From Firmicutes bacterium UBA3871 (GTDB taxonomy: Bacteria > Bacillota > Clostridia > Peptostreptococcales > Anaerovoracaceae), in contig DGGP01000158.1 in NCBI GenBank assembly GCA_002392265.1, positions 4,211-14,261 on the forward strand: a stretch of 10,051 bases of DNA, read 5' to 3'. Made by a program: the position numbers and the translations under genes. How positions within the stretch are numbered: position 1 is the stretch's first letter; each line of letters opens with the position of its first letter. Shown here one piece after another: positions 5,773 through 10,051 of the stretch. The notes beneath the pieces were generated by a model. It saw only the letters and a list, made by a program, of their open reading frames with translations, made no database searches and had not been told where the DNA came from.

Positions 5773-7170
5773 ATGAAAGCAAAGGAATATCAAAAGGTCA
5801 TAACAGAGCTGGCAAACAAGGCGGATTTGGCAATTCACATCGTGGATAAAGCCTACCATTCAATAGTTTACAACGAAAACATGGCAATCGTTGAAAAAAT
5901 ACAGCGCGAGGACGTGCTCGGAAAGCCGTTTCTCGAGGTCTTTTCACACATAGAAAAGGAAGACAGTACGCTTTGGCAGGCTCTGTCAAACAGGAAATCA
6001 ACCATAAACGTCGAGCAGACCTATCAGAATGCTTACGGTAAACAGGTTACGAGCGTAAACTCGACATACCCGGTTTTCGGAGAGGACGGCGAAGTCATCG
6101 CGGCCTTTGAGATAGCCAGAGATATCACGGGAATAAAGGATATGTCCGAGACGCTTTTAGCACTCCAAAGCGAGGCACGCCCGGCGAAGGCTAAAACTGC
6201 TGAAAAACCGATGATAAGACGCTATACCTTTGACGATATAAAGGGTAACAACAGAGAGTTCAAATCGGTGATAAACCGCGCCAAACGTGCGTCAAACAGC
6301 TCTGCGAGCGTGTTTATCTACGGCGAGACGGGAATAGGCAAGGAGCTGTTTGCTCAGAGCATACATTATGCCAGCGAGCGTAAAAACGGTCCATTCCTCG
6401 CTCAAAACTGCGCGGCAATTCCCGAGAGCCTGCTTGAAGGAATTCTTTTCGGCACGACAAAGGGCGGCTTTACAGGAGCTGTCGACAGGGCAGGACTTTT
6501 TGAGCAGGCAAACGGCGGAACACTGCTTTTAGATGAAATCAGCGCCATGCCGTACGATCTGCAGAGCAAGCTCTTGCGCGTGCTTCAGGAAGAATACATA
6601 CGAAGAGTCGGCGGCAGCAAGGACATCCCTGTGGATGTGAGAATCATTGCTACGGTAAACAGAGATCCTCAAAAGCTGATTGAAGAGGGCAGGCTGCGCT
6701 CTGACCTTTACTACAGACTGAACATAATAAATATCGACATACCGCCTCTGCGCGAGCGCAGAGATGATATACTCGAGCTGACGGATGAGTTTATAAAAAA
6801 AGACAACGAAAAGTTCGGAAAAGAAATCTGGATGCTTTCGGAAAAGGCAAAGGAAAAGCTGATATCGCACGATTATCCGGGCAATGTCAGGGAGCTTCGG
6901 AACCTGATAACCGCAGCGGTTTCAATGGCTGACCGCGAACACGTTCTGACAGAGAACATGCTGATGTTTGTCGAGGGTGCCGAGCCGAGAAAGCAAATTG
7001 ATAAATTCAGACTTTCTGACGACAATCTCGACGATTACCTCGAAATGGTGGAAAAGAGCATAATAAAGGAGGCACTCGCAGCAAGCGACGGAAACATTTC
7101 AAAAGCCGCAGAGCTGCTCGCTATAAAGAGACAGACGCTCCAACACAAGCTTCGCAAATACGGAATGTAA
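5773..7170 (+). CDS. Sigma-54-dependent transcriptional activator, PAS-AAA+-Fis type (RocR-like)
   Basis: This protein of 465 residues is a bacterial enhancer-binding protein, which uses ATP to open sigma-54 RNA polymerase complexes. Domains in order: a PAS-type sensor (about 15-120), a linker, the AAA+ domain (about 150-385) and a Fis-type helix-turn-helix at the very end (about 440-465, NISKAAELLAIKRQTLQHKL). Visible AAA+ motifs are Walker A GETGIGKE (184-191), Walker B GTLLLDE (D254, E255), arginine-finger region RLRSDLYYRLN (R309, R315) and sensor II NVRELRN. The sigma-54 contact loop reads GGFTGA (231-236) instead of the usual GAFTGA. Size and order resemble B. subtilis RocR, an ornithine/citrulline-responsive activator of arginine catabolism. 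The start at ATG 5773 follows AGGTG (5763-5767); an in-frame TTG at 5743 is less likely. The adjacent sigma-54 promoter before argC suggests arginine biosynthesis as the target. The PAS ligand is unknown. Confidence 0.9.
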   Translation: MKAKEYQKVITELANKADLAIHIVDKAYHSIVYNENMAIVEKIQREDVLGKPFLEVFSHIEKEDSTLWQALSNRKSTINVEQTYQNAYGKQVTSVNSTYPVFGEDGEVIAAFEIARDITGIKDMSETLLALQSEARPAKAKTAEKPMIRRYTFDDIKGNNREFKSVINRAKRASNSSASVFIYGETGIGKELFAQSIHYASERKNGPFLAQNCAAIPESLLEGILFGTTKGGFTGAVDRAGLFEQANGGTLLLDEISAMPYDLQSKLLRVLQEEYIRRVGGSKDIPVDVRIIATVNRDPQKLIEEGRLRSDLYYRLNIINIDIPPLRERRDDILELTDEFIKKDNEKFGKEIWMLSEKAKEKLISHDYPGNVRELRNLITAAVSMADREHVLTENMLMFVEGAEPRKQIDKFRLSDDNLDDYLEMVEKSIIKEALAASDGNISKAAELLAIKRQTLQHKLRKYGM

Positions 7171-7186
7171 TGCAAAAATATTTGCG
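7171..7186 (+). promoter_or_regulatory. Operator/enhancer motif copy (downstream pair, distal)
   Basis: TGCAAAAATATTTGCG starts immediately after the regulator stop codon and matches the motif at 15 of 16 positions. Its centre is about 203 bp before the predicted argC transcription start, a normal distance for an upstream activating site of an enhancer-binding protein. Confidence 0.65.
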
Positions 7187-7192
7187 ATTTCA

Positions 7193-7208
7193 TGCAAAAA
7201 TATTTGCA
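7193..7208 (+). promoter_or_regulatory. Operator/enhancer motif copy (downstream pair, proximal)
   Basis: TGCAAAAATATTTGCA is a near-palindrome (TGCAAA / TTTGCA around AATA), as expected for a dimeric Fis-type helix-turn-helix. It lies 22 bp from the preceding copy, about two helical turns, so both sites face the same side of the DNA. Its centre is about 181 bp before the predicted start of the argC transcript. Confidence 0.7.
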
Positions 7209-7320
7209 CAAACTGTAACAAATTTGCTGCTTTGCCACAGCAAAGTAATCAATCATCCAAAAGACATGGCACTAATGTGCAAAAAATGTATTAGAAAATA
7301 AGGATAGTTAAAACACTAAC
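7209..7320. other. Non-coding spacer between enhancer pair and argC promoter region
   Basis: No gene is visible here. It holds a motif half-site (TGCAAAAA, 7278-7285), a short inverted repeat TTTGCTG/CAGCAAA (7223-7229 and 7238-7244) with no T-run after it, and several A-tracts (7281-7286, 7293-7296, 7310-7313) that could bend the DNA and help looping between activator and promoter. Confidence 0.4.
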
Positions 7321-7325
7321 AAGCA

Positions 7326-7341
7326 CGGAAATATTTTTGCC
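7326..7341 (-). promoter_or_regulatory. Inverted, imperfect copy of the operator motif next to the -24 element
   Basis: Read on the minus strand, the bases match TGCAAAAATATTTGCA at 13 of 16 positions, including the whole core GCAAAAATATTT. It ends 15 bp before the -24 GG. It also falls mostly in the loop of an imperfect inverted repeat, CAAGCACGG (7320-7328) and CCGCGCTTG (7340-7348), with one mismatch. It could be a low-affinity or negative site; AT-rich coincidence is possible. Confidence 0.35.
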
Positions 7342-7354
7342 GCGCTTGCTTGTT

Positions 7355-7370
7355 TTGGCACGGAATTTGC
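7355..7370 (+). promoter_or_regulatory. Sigma-54 (-24/-12) promoter of the argC operon
   Basis: TTGGCACG-N4-TTGC fits the sigma-54 consensus at every key position: GG at 7357-7358, GC at 7369-7370, and exactly 10 bp between them. The transcript should begin near 7382, giving a leader of about 75 bases before the argC ATG. It lies downstream of an enhancer-binding protein gene and paired repeat sites, the standard layout for sigma-54 control. Confidence 0.88.
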
Positions 7371-7384
7371 ATTATTATATTTGT

Positions 7385-7408
7385 GGATTGGCGAATAACC
7401 GCTAATCC
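7385..7408 (+). other. Hairpin at the 5' end of the predicted argC transcript
   Basis: GGATTGGCG (7385-7393) pairs with CGCTAATCC (7400-7408) around the loop AATAAC, giving 9 bp with one G-U pair. It starts about 3 bases into the predicted transcript and is not followed by a T-run, so it is not a terminator. It may protect the mRNA 5' end, or the same dyad could be a DNA operator. The rest of the leader shows no recognisable riboswitch. Confidence 0.5.
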
Positions 7409-7456
7409 TGTTAGAAATACAATTATTTTATTTACAAATAAAGGAGAGAAAAGAAA

Positions 7457-8512
7457 ATGGTTAGATACTCTATGATCGGCGCGGCTTCAAACGCCGGCGG
7501 CGAATTATTCAGAATGATGCTCAATCATCCTGAAACAAAATTAATGCATGTAGCTGATGGCTTTGCACATGGCCAGAGACTTTTAGACACATTCCCTGCA
7601 TTAAACGGATTTAACGAATACGATCTCGTTATCGAGGACGTTGATGATGCATCCGTTGAAAAGCTCCTTTCAGACACAGACGTTCTGTTCCTCGCAGTAG
7701 ATGCGGGTACAGTTTCCGATTACGCTGAAAAGGCTCTCGCAAAGGGCGTAAAGGTTATCGACTTTGGCGCAGACATGCGTTTCAGAGATGCAAAGGTTTG
7801 GGAAGAGTGGTACAAGGTAAAGCACAAGAACCACGAAATGTCAAAGAACGCAGTTTACTCCATTCCTGAAATCTGGAGAGACAAGGCAAAGAACGCAAAC
7901 CTCATCGCAAATCCGGGCTGCTATCCTACAGCAACCACTCTCGGACTTTATCCGCTCCTCAAGACAGGCGCTGTTGTAAAGGATACAATTATCGTAAACA
8001 CTATCTCCGGTACTACAGGCGCAGGCCGCAGACCGGTATTCCAGAACCTCTACACAGAGATGGAAAACAATTTCAGAGCTTACGGTGTTGCAACACACAG
8101 ACACACTCCTGAAATCGAGCAGAACATCGAAACTATCACAGGCGTAAAGCATATCATTAACTTCCAGCCACACCTCGCACCTATGGCAAGAGGTATTCAC
8201 GCTACTATTTATTGCACAGTAAACAGAGATTTCACAAACGAAGAGCTTTACGATCTTTATCAGGCACAGTACAAGGATGAGCCGTTCGTAAGAGTACACC
8301 CTGCAAGCCAGCTTCCTAACACAAAGTGGACTGCAGCTTCCAACTTCTGCGACATGGCAGCTACTTACGACCCAAGAACACACAGAGTAATCATCTGCTC
8401 CGTAATCGACAACATCGGTAAGGGTGCAGCAGGCCAGGCTATCCAGAACATGAACATCATCATGGGACTTCCTGAAACAATGGGCATCTACATGCCTCCA
8501 ACAGCACCATAA
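7457..8512 (+). CDS. argC: N-acetyl-gamma-glutamyl-phosphate reductase
   Basis: This protein of 351 residues carries out the NADPH-dependent reduction of N-acetylglutamyl phosphate to the semialdehyde, the third step of ornithine/arginine synthesis, in the cytoplasm. Visible signatures are the N-terminal nucleotide-binding turn GAASNAGGEL (8-17; GxSGYxGxEL is more usual), the catalytic cysteine C155 in NPGCYPTATTLGLYPL, SGTTGAGRR (184-192), the active-site histidine H216 in HRHTPEIEQ, and HLAPMARGIHAT (239-250). The length is normal for the family. GGAGAG at 7443-7448 precedes the ATG by about 8 bases. Codons are strongly biased to C-ending forms for most of the gene, implying high expression. 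It is the first gene after the sigma-54 promoter. Confidence 0.95.
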   Translation: MVRYSMIGAASNAGGELFRMMLNHPETKLMHVADGFAHGQRLLDTFPALNGFNEYDLVIEDVDDASVEKLLSDTDVLFLAVDAGTVSDYAEKALAKGVKVIDFGADMRFRDAKVWEEWYKVKHKNHEMSKNAVYSIPEIWRDKAKNANLIANPGCYPTATTLGLYPLLKTGAVVKDTIIVNTISGTTGAGRRPVFQNLYTEMENNFRAYGVATHRHTPEIEQNIETITGVKHIINFQPHLAPMARGIHATIYCTVNRDFTNEELYDLYQAQYKDEPFVRVHPASQLPNTKWTAASNFCDMAATYDPRTHRVIICSVIDNIGKGAAGQAIQNMNIIMGLPETMGIYMPPTAP

Positions 8513-8559
8513 ACATCGTATCCGAATATAGTTGATATACAGTTAATAGGAGAAATATT

Positions 8560-9780
8560 ATGGAATATAAAATGATCGAAGGTGGCGTTACCGCTCCAAA
8601 GGGCTTCAAAGCTTCAGCAACATTCGCAAATATCAAAGGCAAGATGAGCGAAAAGCCTGATATGGCTATGCTCTATTCCGAGACAAAGACCAGTTGCGCA
8701 GCAGTATTTACTACAAACAAGTTCGCTGCAGCACCTGTTATCATCGGTAGAGAAAAGTTAAAGGCTGCAAAGCTCAGAGCCATCATCATGAACTCCGGCT
8801 GCGCAAACGCTGCAACAGGTAAGGAAGGTCTTGCAAACGCAGACAAGCTCCAAAACGAAGCTGCAAAGCTCCTCGGACTCGAGCCTGATGAAGTTATCAT
8901 GTCCTCCACAGGCGTTATCGGCGTACAGCTGCCTGTAGACAAGATGATGCAGGGCGTAAAGGACCTCGTTCCAAAGCTCGACGCAAAGAACGGTCACGAT
9001 GCTGCATGGGCAATCATGACTACAGATACAGTTTCAAAGGAAATGTCCTTTGAACTCCAGCTCTCCGGCGGCGCTGTAAGAATGGGCGCTATGTGCAAGG
9101 GCTCCGGCATGATCCACCCTAACATGGCTACAATGCTCGCTTACTTCACAACCGACGCAGAGATTTCCGCAGAGGTTCTCCAGCCAATGCTCAAGGACGC
9201 AGTTGACAAGTCATTCAACATGACTACAGTTGACGGCGACACCTCCACAAACGACTCCCTCTTCCTCATCGCAAACGGAGCCTCCGGCGTAAAGGTAGAG
9301 AGCGAAGCAGATAAGAAGGCTTTCAAGGAAGCCCTCGACTACATCTGCATCGGCATGGCAAAGAAAATCGCTTCCGACGGTGAGGGCGCAAGCCACATGA
9401 TGATCGTTGAAGCAAAGAACCTCCAGACACTTAAGGACGCAAGACTTGTTGCAAAGTCAATCGCAGGCTCGAACCTCTTCAAGGCTGCACTCTTCGGACA
9501 GGACGCTAACTGGGGCCGCATCATCGGCGCAGCAGGCTACTCCGGCGCAGAGTTTGCAACCGACAAGCTTGACTGCTTCCTCGAATCATGCGCAGGCAAG
9601 ATTCAGGTTATGGCAGAGGGCGCAGGCCTCGTATTCGATGAGGACAAGGCTGCAAACATCCTTAAGGAAAAGGACATCACCGTAATCGTTGACTTCCATG
9701 ACGGAAAGGAAGAAGCAACTGCTTACGGCTGCGACCTTACTTATGATTATGTAAAGATTAACGGCGATTATAGAAGCTAA
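8560..9780 (+). CDS. argJ: Bifunctional glutamate N-acetyltransferase / amino-acid acetyltransferase (ornithine acetyltransferase)
   Basis: This protein of 406 residues moves the acetyl group from N-acetylornithine to glutamate, giving the cyclic arginine pathway; many members can also use acetyl-CoA. It is made as a precursor that cleaves itself between Ala190 and Thr191 in KGSGMIHPNMATMLAYF, leaving Thr191 as the nucleophile. Other visible signatures are GGVTAPKGF (8-16), MNSGCANAATG (77-87), the oxyanion-hole TG in MSSTGVIG (114-121), DGDTSTNDS (225-233), DANWGRIIGAAGYSGA (315-330) and the conserved ending DLTYDYVKINGDYRS. AGGAG at 8548-8552 lies 7 bases before the ATG. It follows argC by 47 bp with no terminator between, so the two are cotranscribed. 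Whether it is mono- or bifunctional cannot be read from sequence alone. Confidence 0.95.
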   Translation: MEYKMIEGGVTAPKGFKASATFANIKGKMSEKPDMAMLYSETKTSCAAVFTTNKFAAAPVIIGREKLKAAKLRAIIMNSGCANAATGKEGLANADKLQNEAAKLLGLEPDEVIMSSTGVIGVQLPVDKMMQGVKDLVPKLDAKNGHDAAWAIMTTDTVSKEMSFELQLSGGAVRMGAMCKGSGMIHPNMATMLAYFTTDAEISAEVLQPMLKDAVDKSFNMTTVDGDTSTNDSLFLIANGASGVKVESEADKKAFKEALDYICIGMAKKIASDGEGASHMMIVEAKNLQTLKDARLVAKSIAGSNLFKAALFGQDANWGRIIGAAGYSGAEFATDKLDCFLESCAGKIQVMAEGAGLVFDEDKAANILKEKDITVIVDFHDGKEEATAYGCDLTYDYVKINGDYRS

Positions 9781-9798
9781 TTGTTTGGAGGTATTAAA

Positions 9799-10051
9799 AT
9801 GGTTGGATTAGATGAAAGGGCAAAAATATTAAGTGAAGCATTACCATATATTTTAAAATATAAAGACACTATTATTGTTATAAAATACGGTGGAAATGCT
9901 ATGGTAAATGAAGATTTAAAATCTAAGGTTATGGAAGATGTAGTAATGCTTTCAAGCCTTGGTATGAAGGTTGTACTTGTTCATGGTGGCGGACCTGAAA
10001 TATCTTCAATGCTAAAGCGTGTTGGAAAAGAATCTAAATTTGTTAATGGCT
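9799..10051 (+). CDS. argB: Acetylglutamate kinase, N-terminal part (3' truncated by window)
   Basis: The first 84 codons are present. The enzyme phosphorylates N-acetylglutamate with ATP, the step before Arg[10 protein letters not shown] (about residues 27-35) is the phosphate-binding lysine/glycine segment, and [10 protein letters not shown] (about 59-68) is the second glycine-rich loop of the amino-acid kinase fold. GGAGG at 9787-9791 lies 7 bases before the ATG, and the gap from argJ is 18 bp, so it belongs to the same operon. By hand count GC is about 80 of 253 bases (32%), with many TTA, ATA, AAA and GGT/GGA codons, very unlike argC and argJ. This suggests a separate evolutionary origin of the gene. 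Arginine-feedback residues would lie beyond the window edge. Confidence 0.93.
   Translation, partial: MVGLDERAKILSEALPYILKYKDTIIVIKYGGNAMVNEDLKSKVMEDVVMLSSLGMKVVLVHGGGPEISSMLKRVGKESKFVNG

Noticed and set aside
7223..7244. Inverted repeat TTTGCTG/CAGCAAA as terminator of the regulator gene
   Set aside because: The 7-bp stem is not followed by a T-run; no convincing terminator was found before the argC promoter.
7267..7280. Second sigma-54-like sequence TGGCAC...TGC upstream of argC
   Set aside because: The GG and GC dinucleotides are 9 bp apart instead of 10, and the -12 lacks the TTGC context.
7366..7384. Possible ArgR/AhrC box overlapping the argC promoter
   Set aside because: Only one half (TGCAT plus AT-rich centre) resembles the box; the second half lacks the CA needed.
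7841..8383. 180-codon antisense open frame inside argC
   Set aside because: It runs opposite a fully conserved argC; its Cys/Val-rich translation reflects the biased codons of the sense gene.

Overview
The window looks like chromosomal DNA of a low-to-mid GC Gram-positive anaerobe (Bacillota, probably class Clostridia). The grounds are strong AGGAG/GGAGG ribosome binding sites, a YhgE/Pip-type membrane protein, a RelQ-type small alarmone synthetase, a Bacillus ydjGHI-like envelope module and an argC-argJ-argB order. Genus cannot be fixed from the sequence. Every gene I accept is on the + strand, and there are no tRNA, rRNA, CRISPR or insertion-sequence signals.

Region 1 (1-282) is the 3' end of a YhgE/Pip-family membrane protein. 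Region 2 (283-3672) starts with a near-consensus housekeeping promoter (TTGACG-N17-TATTAT) whose -35 lies in a perfect inverted repeat. It drives three genes: a double zinc-ribbon protein with a C-terminal membrane anchor, a secreted TPM-domain protein with a membrane anchor and Gly-rich tail, and an SPFH-domain protein ending in two near-identical zinc ribbons. This matches the B. subtilis ydjG-ydjH-ydjI set, which there follows pspA and works in envelope stress; no pspA is present here.

Region 3 (3726-5716) holds a small ppGpp synthetase (relQ) and peptidase T (pepT), 10 bp apart, closed by a strong intrinsic terminator.

Region 4 (5666-10051) is the most interesting part. It contains a PAS-AAA+-Fis enhancer-binding protein (RocR-like) followed by argC, argJ and the start of argB. 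The 16-bp motif TGCAAAAATATTTGCA occurs as a pair spaced 22 bp centre to centre just after the regulator gene. A second pair with the same 22-bp spacing (one copy exact, one 13/16) lies just before it. A textbook sigma-54 promoter (TTGGCACG-N4-TTGC) lies between the downstream pair and argC. The simplest reading is that this activator binds the 16-bp sites and switches on arginine biosynthesis through sigma-54, and that the upstream pair serves autoregulation. One upstream copy forms the core of the pepT terminator hairpin, so the same bases may act as operator in DNA and terminator in RNA.

Base composition drops sharply at argB (about 32% GC by hand count, against 47-63% in sampled lines of argJ), which suggests a mosaic arg operon.
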